Source: Vibrio quintilis (GTDB lineage Bacteria > Pseudomonadota > Gammaproteobacteria > Enterobacterales > Vibrionaceae). Taken from it: DNA of 64,000 nt. Both the position numbers and the translations under genes were made by a program. Every line of letters begins with the position of its first letter. Within the stretch, counting starts at the first letter, position 1. Under the pieces are notes generated by a model. The model did no database searches, had not been told where the DNA came from, and saw only the letters and a program-made list of their open reading frames with translations. The stretch covers positions 2,604,001-2,668,000 of the forward strand of contig NZ_AP024897.1 in assembly GCF_024529975.1 (NCBI RefSeq), given 5' to 3'. This document shows, piece after piece, positions 8,087-16,049 of the stretch.

Positions 8087-8359
8087 CTAATCATGGTGAT
8101 GATGATGCTGCTCAGAACGCTGGCAGCAACAGCCACCATGACCTGAGCCTCTGCCATGATGACCACCATGATGATCGGGCCTGAGAGCCAGCTTTCGTTG
8201 AAGACCGTGTCCCCAGCGGTGACCGCAACCGCGGTGCATCCCTTTTCTCCTGCCTTTTCCCTGTCCCATACGGTCTGACATCTCTTCTTCTGGCTGCATG
8301 ACATTACTGTCCTGCCCGGATTCATCGCTCATCGGTTTTATATCTTCACATTCAGGCAT
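8087..8359 (-). CDS. small His/Gly/Cys-rich protein encoded with a NifX-like gene
   Basis: The product is 90 residues. The first third is acidic with Met, the middle basic (GKGRRKGMHRGCGHRWGHG), and the C-terminal part is dominated by His, Gly and Cys (HHGGHHGRGSGHGGCCC) and ends HHHHHD. This composition suggests metal binding. Its ATG shares bases with the stop of the NifX-like gene (TAATG), and AGGAG sits seven bases upstream, so translation is probably coupled. Small Gly/Arg/Met-rich proteins commonly accompany NifX/NifB-like genes; the exact family is not recognised. A frame at 8062-8325 on the same strand is the shadow. Confidence 0.65.
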   Translation of the reverse strand: MPECEDIKPMSDESGQDSNVMQPEEEMSDRMGQGKGRRKGMHRGCGHRWGHGLQRKLALRPDHHGGHHGRGSGHGGCCCQRSEQHHHHHD

Positions 8360-8781
8360 TAGTCACTCCTGTTTTTCGGATTACATCTTCTTTGCAGAAG
8401 ATCTGAACATCTCCTGCCATTCCCTCTTCTGTGCCGCAGCTTTCTTCTGCAGCCAGGCATCATAAAACGCACTTGCTCCAGCTCTCCGTTTAACCAGGCC
8501 GGGATGACTTCATGAATGTCTCCGGCACAAAACGGATAAACCTGAATACCACACACTTCAATAGCGTGTAACAGAGGTTGGGAAATGGCACCACATACCA
8601 GCACGTTCACTTCCTGATTGCATAAAAACGTCAGTTTATCTATCGCCGCTCCCTGTGGCAGAGCAACAACATCTCTGGCTGAGATCTCGTTTTGATGATG
8701 TACTTCCAGCAGAAGTACATATCCGGCGACATCAAAAACCGGAGAAATTCGATCATTCCATATCGTAAACGCTGCTTTCAT
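8359..8781 (-). CDS. dinitrogenase iron-molybdenum cofactor biosynthesis (NifX/NafY-fold) family protein
   Basis: The product is 140 residues. It begins MKAAFTIWNDRISPVFDVAG, the typical NifX-family first strand and loop, and contains VNVLVCGAISQPLLHAIE and, near the end, RFMMPGCRRK, the MPGC motif found in many members. The family binds Fe-S or FeMo-type clusters; stand-alone versions in non-diazotrophs have unknown roles. ATG 8781 is chosen with GGAG upstream; a TTG further out would run through the promoter. It is preceded by a sigma-54 promoter and followed by the coupled His-rich gene. No nif genes are in view, so nitrogen fixation is not implied. Confidence 0.8.
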   Translation of the reverse strand: MKAAFTIWNDRISPVFDVAGYVLLLEVHHQNEISARDVVALPQGAAIDKLTFLCNQEVNVLVCGAISQPLLHAIEVCGIQVYPFCAGDIHEVIPAWLNGELEQVRFMMPGCRRKLRHRRGNGRRCSDLLQRRCNPKNRSD

Positions 8782-8812
8782 AAGAAACTCCAATGCTGAC
8801 AGATATCTATAG

Positions 8813-8829
8813 AGCAACAAGTGTTCCAA
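8813..8829 (-). promoter_or_regulatory. sigma-54 (RpoN) -24/-12 promoter
   Basis: On the minus strand the sequence reads TTGGAACACTTGTTGCT: GG at 8827-8826 and GC at 8815-8814, exactly ten bases apart, close to the TGGCAC-N5-TTGC consensus. Transcription would start about 12 bases further on, roughly 20 bases before the NifX-like ATG. The sigma-54 activator gene lies next door. Confidence 0.75.
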
Positions 8830-8907
8830 TCCGGAAACAGGAAAAAATTATATAATAAGGTATTGTTTTAATTAGAATAAAAAAGAAGTGAGTCAATATT
8901 CGGCGCC

Positions 8908-8935
8908 ATTATCGTTGCAAAAACGCAACGATAAT
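8908..8935. promoter_or_regulatory. 11-6-11 perfect inverted repeat, likely upstream activator site
   Basis: ATTATCGTTGC-N6-GCAACGATAAT, both arms perfect, centred about 100 bases upstream of the -24/-12 promoter at 8813-8829. Position and symmetry match an enhancer-like binding site for the dimeric Fis-type HTH of the neighbouring sigma-54 activator. It has no T-run and is not a terminator. Confidence 0.65.
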
Positions 8936-8979
8936 AGGTGCAGATAATTGCTTTTTTAAGACGATTCAAAACTCAGGTA

Positions 8980-9026
8980 TATACCCAAACAACCTGAAGA
9001 TGCAGGGTTCAGGTTGCTTGGGTATA
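8980..9026. repeat. 47-bp palindromic repeat, short copy of dispersed element
   Basis: TATACCCAAACAACCTGAA and TTCAGGTTGCTTGGGTATA pair over 19 positions with one mismatch, around GATGCAGGG. An identical 47-base copy lies at 54305-54351. The ends match the terminal repeats of the 265-bp element at 41361-41625. Confidence 0.85.
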
Positions 9027-9044
9027 ACCACAGTGAACCGAAAT

Positions 9045-10415
9045 TCATGATTCATTAGTCATCCGGTGTCTTCCGTTCTGAGCCGGAAAAGGAATCTTAA
9101 GTACCTTCATTTTCCGGTAAAGGGTCGTTTTATGGATTCCCAGCTCACGGGCTGTGGCAGCCCGGTTATAATGATTGTGTTTTAAAGCCGATTCGATTGC
9201 CTTTTTTTCTGCGGACTGACGAATCAGAGCCACTTCCTCACGGACACCCACAGGCTCACTGTCGTCACAGAATTCATCCGGTAAATGTGACAGGCCAATC
9301 TGCTCCCCGGCACACAGAACAAATGCCCGCTCAATCACATTTTCCAGTTCACGAACATTCCCCGGCCAGTCATGCGCGATTAAAACCGACTCTGCTTCTG
9401 CGCTGATTCCCTGAATTGAACGCTTCTGGAGACGATTAAAATGATGAATAAACTGATCAATCAGCAGCGGAATATCTTCTTTTCGCTCACGTAACGCCGG
9501 TAATTTCAGACCAACAACCTGAATCCGGTAAAATAAATCCTGTCTGAATTCACCATCAGCAACCATCTGCGATAAATTACGGTGTGTTGCGACAATAATT
9601 CTGGCCCGGTTTTTCTCCGCATGTACTGACCCCAGCGGTTCATATTCATGCTCTTGTAACACCCGCAGCAACCTGACCTGGAGTGCCGGGCTGATTTCAC
9701 CAATTTCATCCAGAAATAAGGTGCCATCTTTTGCTAAAGCAAAGCGGCCCGGTTTGTCATGTGTTGCTCCGGTAAATGCACCTTTCTTATATCCGAATAG
9801 CTCAGATTCAAGCAAACTATCAGGTAAGGCACCGCAGTTGATCGCGACAAAAGGCTTATCTTTACGCGCGCCCATCTCATGAATCGCTTTCGCCAGCAGC
9901 TCTTTGCCGGTACCGGTTTCCCCATAAACTGAAACGGTACTGTCACTGGCTGCAATTGCCGGCAATAACTCAAACAACTGACGCATCACCGGGCTACAAC
10001 TGACAAATTCACCCGCCTGACATTTCCCCTCCAGTGCATTTCTTAAGGCTTCGACTTCACTCAGATCCCTGAATGTTTCTGCACCACCAATAATTTGCCC
10101 GCCGGCATTTTTCAGCACCGCAGTTGAAACAGAAACAGGAATTCGTTCTCCTTCTGCATCAATGATATAGCAGGACTGATTCACAATCGGCGTGTCATTC
10201 TGAAGGGTATGTCTGAGTGCACATTCACGTTCACACATACTGGATTTGAATACCTCAGAGCAGGGTTTTCCCAGTGCTTCTTCGCGGCGAATCCCTGTAA
10301 TTTCTTCTGCTGCCCGGTTAAAAAAGCTGATACACCAATGATGATCGACGGTAAAAACACCATCAGAAATACTTTCTAAAATGGCATCCGTAAATTCCGG
10401 AATAGTTGACGACAT
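9045..10415 (-). CDS. sigma-54-dependent transcriptional activator with PAS domain
   Basis: The product is 456 residues. An N-terminal PAS domain (about 10-115) contains Cys52, Cys61 and Cys65 in SSMCERECALRH, suggesting redox or metal sensing. The AAA+ domain follows, with Walker A GETGTGKE (165-172), the sigma-54 contact loop GAFTGA (212-217) and Walker B LFLDEIGE (233-240). A Fis-type HTH closes it (AATARELGIHKTTLYRKMK). ATG 10415 has GAGGAA upstream. It very likely drives the NifX-like operon through the palindrome at 8908-8935 and the -24/-12 promoter at 8813-8829. What the PAS domain senses is unknown. Confidence 0.92.
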   Translation of the reverse strand: MSSTIPEFTDAILESISDGVFTVDHHWCISFFNRAAEEITGIRREEALGKPCSEVFKSSMCERECALRHTLQNDTPIVNQSCYIIDAEGERIPVSVSTAVLKNAGGQIIGGAETFRDLSEVEALRNALEGKCQAGEFVSCSPVMRQLFELLPAIAASDSTVSVYGETGTGKELLAKAIHEMGARKDKPFVAINCGALPDSLLESELFGYKKGAFTGATHDKPGRFALAKDGTLFLDEIGEISPALQVRLLRVLQEHEYEPLGSVHAEKNRARIIVATHRNLSQMVADGEFRQDLFYRIQVVGLKLPALRERKEDIPLLIDQFIHHFNRLQKRSIQGISAEAESVLIAHDWPGNVRELENVIERAFVLCAGEQIGLSHLPDEFCDDSEPVGVREEVALIRQSAEKKAIESALKHNHYNRAATARELGIHKTTLYRKMKVLKIPFPAQNGRHRMTNES

Positions 10416-10629
10416 GTCTGATTCCTCATAACAAAATTCAATCTGTCATCACTGGAATCGTTCAGCTAAAGATGACAGAAAACCGGAGTATGTTAGCACA
10501 GCCCCCGTAAACGATGATTCATGCCTGACAAATCGTTTGCGTTATCGTTACCCTTCACCAAACAGAAAACTGAGGGTTCCGTCACAAAACTTAAGCTGAT
10601 ATAGTCCGCCGGAAAACTGGAGGAGATTT

Positions 10630-10866
10630 ATGCCTGAAATGAGTTTGACTGAAATATTTGGCTATATTGCATCCATGCTGGTCGCACTTTCATTTACCAT
10701 GAAAGACATCACCAGATTACGCATTGTGAATTGTGTGGGTTGCTTACTTTTTACCGGATACGGCATCATGATTGATTCATGGCCGGTCATACTGACCAAC
10801 GGTTTCATTGCGGGTGTGAATATCTGTTATCTGGCAAAGAGCAGACTCTGCCCACAAACAACCTGA
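10630..10866 (+). CDS. small membrane protein, YgjV/SemiSWEET-like
   Basis: The product is 78 residues with three hydrophobic segments (IFGYIASMLVALSF; LRIVNCVGCLLFTGYGIMI; WPVILTNGFIAGVNICYLA). This resembles a half-size YgjV or SemiSWEET-type three-helix bundle: a conserved Ser-Phe after helix 1, and Asn in helices 2 and 3. GGAGGAG precedes the ATG. It is monocistronic and divergent from the sigma-54 activator. Transport of a small solute is possible but not shown. Confidence 0.6.
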   Translation: MPEMSLTEIFGYIASMLVALSFTMKDITRLRIVNCVGCLLFTGYGIMIDSWPVILTNGFIAGVNICYLAKSRLCPQTT

Positions 10867-10910
10867 AGCGGCATGATTCAGGTTGATTGCAAATGAAACA
10901 CTGGTTTCAG

Positions 10911-11975
10911 CTATTGCTGAACCAGTTGCACCCGTTTTGAGGCTGCCAGTGCCTTACTTTGGGAAGCCACCAGCTTGTCCTGCTGAGACTGTATAAAGAA
11001 AACCGGCAGATTTTCTTTATCCGCAATTTCCCGCCCGGCTTCCGGCCCCAGACACAACATAGCTGTCGCCCATGCATCACTCACCTCAGAAACCTGACCG
11101 AATACCGAAGCAGAAACCAAATCATGTGTTACCGGCGCACCGGTACGCGGGTCCAGAATATGAGAATACGCTTTTCCGTCTGCATCAAATGAATGGTGAT
11201 AAGTCCCTGATGTATCGAGCGTGACACCATTTTCATCTTCTATCACAACAATCTGATAAGGTACCCGTTTGTCTTTCGAGGGAATCGGACGTTCAATGGC
11301 GATACGCCATTTCTGACCTTCAGGTTTATGACCCCGGATTTTCATATCACCACCAAATTCCACCAGATAGTTTGTGATGCCATTCATTTCCAGTATCTGA
11401 CTTAATTTGCCAATCGTGTAGCCCTCACCCATGGAAGAAAAGTCCAGCTGCAAGCCCGGCAATGTTTTACGGATCCGCAACCCATCATCATTAATCTCGA
11501 CTTTATCAATACCGATTCCGGCCTGAACCGCGGCTATCTTTTGCTGTTCAGGCACCTGTAACACATCTTTTTTAAATCCCCACAACGCAAATAATGGACC
11601 GATGGTCGGGTCATAACACCCATTCGTCTTGTGATGAATCATCTTCGCAACGGAAAGCAAATGGATAAAATCTGCCGAAGCTGGTTGCCAGTCTGTGGAT
11701 GGGTTGTGATTCCAGCGCGAAATAAATGAGTCCGGCCGGTAAGTCGAAAGTTCTTTATCAATCACTGCCAGCATCTGGTCAAACTGGCCGCTGATCGTCT
11801 CTGTCGGCACCGGTTTTTCCGACCACCAGCTAATATGATAGGTCGTGCCCTGTGCATACCCGGAAACTTTTTCGATTTTGGGTGGCTCACTACAACCACT
11901 GATGAGCAAAAAAAAGGGAAGTACAATCACAGCAAGCCAGTATGGCTTCAGACTGATATTCAGTATTTTCATCAT
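10911..11975 (-). CDS. apbE: FAD:protein FMN transferase (lipoprotein)
   Basis: Attaches FMN covalently to Thr or Ser of target proteins such as Na+-NQR and Rnf subunits, in the periplasm. The product is 354 residues with a lipoprotein signal ending LISGC (Cys28). Family motifs include the early GTTYHISWW strand, LDFSSMGEGYTIGKL, VEFGGDMKIRG, and HSFDADGKAYSHILDPRTGAPV with the Mg/FAD-binding Asp-Thr-Ser-Gly region just before it. In many Vibrio genomes apbE sits beside nqr genes; here it does not, so it may be a second copy or moved. Two tandem ATGs (11975, 11972) are equally possible starts. Confidence 0.93.
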   Translation of the reverse strand: MMKILNISLKPYWLAVIVLPFFLLISGCSEPPKIEKVSGYAQGTTYHISWWSEKPVPTETISGQFDQMLAVIDKELSTYRPDSFISRWNHNPSTDWQPASADFIHLLSVAKMIHHKTNGCYDPTIGPLFALWGFKKDVLQVPEQQKIAAVQAGIGIDKVEINDDGLRIRKTLPGLQLDFSSMGEGYTIGKLSQILEMNGITNYLVEFGGDMKIRGHKPEGQKWRIAIERPIPSKDKRVPYQIVVIEDENGVTLDTSGTYHHSFDADGKAYSHILDPRTGAPVTHDLVSASVFGQVSEVSDAWATAMLCLGPEAGREIADKENLPVFFIQSQQDKLVASQSKALAASKRVQLVQQ

Positions 11976-12064
11976 TTCAGAATAACCTTTCCGGGGATCG
12001 AAGTTGGGGCAAAGTCTACCAATAAAGCCGGTCAGGTTCAGTAGTTTATTCTCCGGATTCAGGG

Positions 12065-12095
12065 AAAAAATAAGAGCCGGATATACCGGCTCTTA
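12065..12095 (-). terminator. rho-independent terminator of the tricorn-like gene
   Basis: 10-bp stem TAAGAGCCGG / CCGGCTCTTA (12071-12080 with 12086-12095), followed on the minus strand by six T (12065-12070). It lies 33 bases downstream of the S41 protease stop and before apbE, so the two are separate units. Confidence 0.85.
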
Positions 12096-12127
12096 TCTGA
12101 GACAGGTTTACAGAACTCGCGCGCGAT

Positions 12128-15100
12128 TCAGCGAACCGGCTGGTGTATATCACCCGCCTGCGGTGTCTGACCGGCTTTCATTACCGGATTTAAAGGTGCC
12201 ACCGGGGACTCGGTAATTTTCTCTTTCAAATACTCAAGCGCTTTTTGCAGCTGGGCATCATGACCCTGATAAGTCGCATAAGGCAGATTATCGACTTCAA
12301 TGGTCGGAGTAACACCATGCTGTTCAATTAACCATTCGCCATCCATTGAATACTGCGGATACTCTGCCACCCGAGCTTTCCCCCAGTCCGTAAGCTTATT
12401 GCTGTCATCCAGCCAGACGCCGGCACCAAATGTCCTCATACCAATCACAGGTCCCAGTCCCAAAGCCTTCACCCCGGCGGTAAAGGTTTCCCCGTCAGAG
12501 TAGGTCATCTGATTCGCCAGTACAGCGATATGACCACGAAATGCCTGCTGCATGTTGGTATAAGTACCGCCATGCCTTGGTTTCCAGTACATCCATGCCC
12601 GCCGCATTAATTTGTCGAGAATCCATGAATCGATATTACCCCCCTGATTGTTCCTGACATCGATAATCAGTCCCTGTTTATCGATATTGGCATAAAATTC
12701 GCGGACAAAGGTATCTACGTCTTTCTTGATCATCGCATGTAAATAGATATATCCGATCTGGTGATGACTTTCCTCTCTGACCCGTTGTTGGTTTTTCTCT
12801 GCCCAGTCCTGCCAGGCAAAAGTCCGGCTTTGCCATGAACCGACAGGATAGACAATCACCTGATGTTTCTCTCCTGCCCGGCTCAGTGTCAGCAGCACCT
12901 GCTGATCAGACTGGTTCCGCAATAACTGACTGACATCAGCCAGTGAAGCAACCGGACGTTTATTGATTTCAAGAATCAGATCGCCGTTTTCCGCATCAAC
13001 CCCTGGTTTCGCCAGTGGTGAGGCCATCTCAGGGACTTCAGGATCCGTCTGATAAATATGTTCTACCACAACCCCCTGAGCGGTTTGTCTGAGTGCTGCG
13101 CCCAGGCTTGCCGCTTCTGCCGTATCAGTAGCCCCGGGCGTATCTTCGCCATAGCTCACCTGAGAATGCAATGCGTTGAGCTGACTGGTCATCTGTCCGA
13201 GTAAATCGCTCAGCTCATAGCGGTCTGATACTCTGGCGACCAAAGGTTCCAGCCAGGTTTTAACCTGTTTCCAGTCAACACCCCGCATCGATGGGTCATA
13301 AAACATATCCCGGTGCATCAGCCATGCACTGTGGAACATCTGCAACCATTCATCCACCGGATTAACCTGCATGTGCCATTGATTTGCATTGATCCGGTAC
13401 TGACTCATTCTTCCGGGTAAAGATGAACCAGCCGGAACCACATACCCATCACTATCCCAGACAATGAACAGCTGTTCACGATCCTGAGAGAGCGCATAAC
13501 GGCTGATGCCTCCGGAAACCGTATTTACACTGACATTCCGGTGCGCGTAACGAATGGATTTCAGCTGGTAGCCGCCTGAATTTCCTTCACGAAGCACATA
13601 CAGACCCTGTTTACCTACTCTGAGCTGGTCATAATTGCCTTCGGCAACCGGCACCTGCCAAAGTCGTTTTGCTATCGTATCCCAGCCCGGCGCATCCTCT
13701 GGTTTTGGCTGAGCAACCGCTTCTGGCTTTTGTTCAGTAGCTTTATCATTCTCTGTTTCAGTACCTGCCTGATCAGCGGCCGTTATTACAGATTCAGACC
13801 CGGACGTTTTTTCTGTGTCAGGCACATCCTTCGCTTGTTTCTCAGGTTCATCCTTTGACGTATCTGCATCCGCTTCTGGTTTATTCATCAGCTCATTGAC
13901 GGGCTGGAAAGGGAAATCAGCCTGTTCATCCAGCGCAAAAGCAAAGATGCCGGTCTGACTGGAAAAAACAGGTGCCGAAGTTCTGTCCCGCCACGGAGAA
14001 GACGAAATCGCTTTGAAATGCCGGTCAGATAAGAAATAAAGCCATTTACCGTCCGGGCTGAAATCCGGCGAAAATGAATTGTATTTCCCCGATGTGAGAT
14101 GCTGCGAGTGGCCGGTTTGCAGGTCATACAAAATAACCGTTGACCGATCCGCATTATCCGGCTCAGTGCCAACCGCAAGATAGCGGCTGTCATCAGACCA
14201 GCGATAGGTCCCAAATGCATCGTTCACCGGCCCGTGATCAAGAATTTGTTTCATTTCACCTGATGCAGCATCCACCAGCCAGAGATGGCCGTCTTTATCA
14301 TCTGTGAGCAAATGCTTACCATCCGGAGACTCACTCAAACTCCAGCGAATTGAATGCCCCTGATGGGTAATTTGCTTCATATCATTCGTCCCATCAGCCG
14401 CAAAACGCCAGATTTGCTCTTCCCCGGAAGCATCACAAACCGCATAAACCCACTTCTTATCCTGACTCATTCTGGCGAACTTCACCCGGCTGTGGGCCGG
14501 TGTTTGAATCTCAATCAACCGGGTACCATCGGTCGTCGCAACCGCAACTTTTCCCCGGGCGGTAATCACAACCCGTTTGCCATCAGGCGTTAAAGTGGTG
14601 CTGCTCTCATAATCAAGGGGATTTTTGATCCAGCGAGACTGGCGATAAGGCTGATCAGATACCAGCTGAAGCGGAAGAATTTGCGTCCGGGCCTCGCTGT
14701 CACTGGCCTGGGCGGGTTTTTCAGCACTTTGAGTCGCTTGCTCAGAACTTTGAACGGATTGATCGGCAATTGTATAAAGAACCAGATCTGCCCCAAGCTG
14801 GAACACAATTTTGCCATCACTCAAATCAGGGGTTCTGACCGGCCAGCGGGTATAAGTGGTCAGCTGCGTTTTCTCTGACCCATCCGGATTCATTGACCAC
14901 AAATTCGGGTTCCCGCTTTTATCAGATAAATAATACACTTTGCCTTGATAAAACATCGGAGAGCTGTCAGAACCACTACCAGCCGGTGTTAACAGCTGTG
15001 CTTCTTTCTGGCTGCCCAGCTCATAACGCCAGATTTGTCCCTGCGCCCCACCCCGGTATGCCCGGAGCTTATCGCCACTGACTCCGGTACCAAACCGGGT

Positions 15101-15613
15101 AAAATAAAGATAATGACCTGCCTCATCGATCGTTCCCTGATTGGCGTTATAAAGCGGCAGGTTCTGAGTTTTGAGATTAGCCGGATCGACTTCTTTTAAC
15201 TGCCAGGTTCCCAGCGGCCCGACAGTATGGTTCGTCGCATAAAGAATATGACCATTCTTTGTCCATTCCTGCAGCCGGACATCAGTCTGTTCAAAGGTCA
15301 CACGCCGTGGGATGCCACCATCAACCGGCATCACATAGGCTTCATAAGCACCGTCATAGTTAGCCGCAAAAGCAACCTGCTGACCATCCTGTGAGATAAT
15401 GACATTATCTTCCAGCCCACGCCGGGAGGTTAATCTGTGGGCGACTTTCTGGTCTGTCTGTGTGGCCCACAGATCACCTTCTGAGACAAAAATCAGTGTA
15501 TTTCCATGTAAGGCCGGTTGCCGGTAATATCCCATGTGAGAACCACCCGTCTGAGCCATCGAACCCAGACTTACCCCAGCCAGTAATGTTAAACAATAAC
15601 ATCTCCATTGCAT
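12128..15613 (-). CDS. tricorn-like S41 family peptidase with beta-propeller and PDZ domains
   Basis: The product is about 1161 residues and periplasmic (signal ending near SMAQT). The first ~600 residues hold repeated TolB/tricorn-type propeller blades (WSMNPDGSEKTQLT, FSPDGKWLYFLSDR). A Glu/Lys/Thr-rich low-complexity linker follows (about 585-655), then a helical core, a PDZ domain (ENGDLILEINKRPVASLADVSQLL) and the S41 protease domain. The catalytic serine is in TYSDGE near residue 1039, followed by TFGAGVW. ATG 15613 with GGGAG upstream is preferred over GTG 15634. It is expected to digest peptides or unfolded proteins; the substrate is unknown. Confidence 0.9.
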   Translation of the reverse strand: MQWRCYCLTLLAGVSLGSMAQTGGSHMGYYRQPALHGNTLIFVSEGDLWATQTDQKVAHRLTSRRGLEDNVIISQDGQQVAFAANYDGAYEAYVMPVDGGIPRRVTFEQTDVRLQEWTKNGHILYATNHTVGPLGTWQLKEVDPANLKTQNLPLYNANQGTIDEAGHYLYFTRFGTGVSGDKLRAYRGGAQGQIWRYELGSQKEAQLLTPAGSGSDSSPMFYQGKVYYLSDKSGNPNLWSMNPDGSEKTQLTTYTRWPVRTPDLSDGKIVFQLGADLVLYTIADQSVQSSEQATQSAEKPAQASDSEARTQILPLQLVSDQPYRQSRWIKNPLDYESSTTLTPDGKRVVITARGKVAVATTDGTRLIEIQTPAHSRVKFARMSQDKKWVYAVCDASGEEQIWRFAADGTNDMKQITHQGHSIRWSLSESPDGKHLLTDDKDGHLWLVDAASGEMKQILDHGPVNDAFGTYRWSDDSRYLAVGTEPDNADRSTVILYDLQTGHSQHLTSGKYNSFSPDFSPDGKWLYFLSDRHFKAISSSPWRDRTSAPVFSSQTGIFAFALDEQADFPFQPVNELMNKPEADADTSKDEPEKQAKDVPDTEKTSGSESVITAADQAGTETENDKATEQKPEAVAQPKPEDAPGWDTIAKRLWQVPVAEGNYDQLRVGKQGLYVLREGNSGGYQLKSIRYAHRNVSVNTVSGGISRYALSQDREQLFIVWDSDGYVVPAGSSLPGRMSQYRINANQWHMQVNPVDEWLQMFHSAWLMHRDMFYDPSMRGVDWKQVKTWLEPLVARVSDRYELSDLLGQMTSQLNALHSQVSYGEDTPGATDTAEAASLGAALRQTAQGVVVEHIYQTDPEVPEMASPLAKPGVDAENGDLILEINKRPVASLADVSQLLRNQSDQQVLLTLSRAGEKHQVIVYPVGSWQSRTFAWQDWAEKNQQRVREESHHQIGYIYLHAMIKKDVDTFVREFYANIDKQGLIIDVRNNQGGNIDSWILDKLMRRAWMYWKPRHGGTYTNMQQAFRGHIAVLANQMTYSDGETFTAGVKALGLGPVIGMRTFGAGVWLDDSNKLTDWGKARVAEYPQYSMDGEWLIEQHGVTPTIEVDNLPYATYQGHDAQLQKALEYLKEKITESPVAPLNPVMKAGQTPQAGDIHQPVR

Positions 15614-15924
15614 TTTATTTCTCCCGGAATTCACAACGAGTCGTTGTTTATAACGAACAACTATTTTCTGTGCACAATCATTTCTTCAGATAAAGCGATC
15701 AACGAATCAGATGAGTATTCACCGGAGATCAAACGGATGATCCAGACTGAAGACATGTGTCGCTGATGTAATACATGAAAGAATTGCAATATGTTTTATA
15801 CATTTTATGACATAGAAATCAAGGTATTGCTCCCGGAAAACGCCAATTCATACACACGCATTGCATCTGAACACTTAATTCAGACTGATATAGCTCAGGG
15901 TCTGTTGCAGTAAAAATGCATCGT

Positions 15925-15940
15925 TGTGATGAGATTCAGA
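15925..15940. promoter_or_regulatory. possible CRP site
   Basis: TGTGA-N6-TCAGA matches the CRP consensus TGTGA-N6-TCACA at nine of ten positions, about 110 bases upstream of the tctC-type start. Catabolite control of a carboxylate transporter would make sense. Match by eye only. Confidence 0.35.
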
Positions 15941-15953
15941 AATTAACAGTAGA

Positions 15954-15979
15954 AAATGTACTAGCTCGCTGGTACATTT
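15954..15979. promoter_or_regulatory. 8-10-8 inverted repeat upstream of the TTT transporter
   Basis: AAATGTAC-N10-GTACATTT, perfect arms, about 70 bases before the solute-binding protein start, in a 436-base spacer that otherwise shows nothing clear. It is likely an operator for a substrate-responsive regulator, which is not encoded nearby. Confidence 0.45.
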
Positions 15980-16049
15980 ATTTACATAAAACTAAGTCTT
16001 TATGCCGCACAGGCGTTAGACAATAAATTAATTCAATCAGGACGGGTTT

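Noticed and set aside
8062..8325. Second same-strand frame over the His-rich small gene
   Set aside because: It has no ribosome site and unlikely composition, while the 8087-8359 frame is coupled to the NifX-like gene and has AGGAG upstream.
8400..8470. Possible frameshift at the end of the NifX-like gene (another frame reads a helical Lys/Ala-rich tail)
   Set aside because: The annotated frame contains the family motif MPGC and ends exactly at the next start codon, so no shift is needed.
8359..8781. Nitrogen-fixation locus
   Set aside because: A NifX-fold gene alone is common in non-diazotrophs and no nif structural or assembly genes are in the window.
10911..11975. Part of an nqr operon because of apbE
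   Set aside because: No nqr genes flank it; neighbours are a tricorn-like protease and a small membrane protein.
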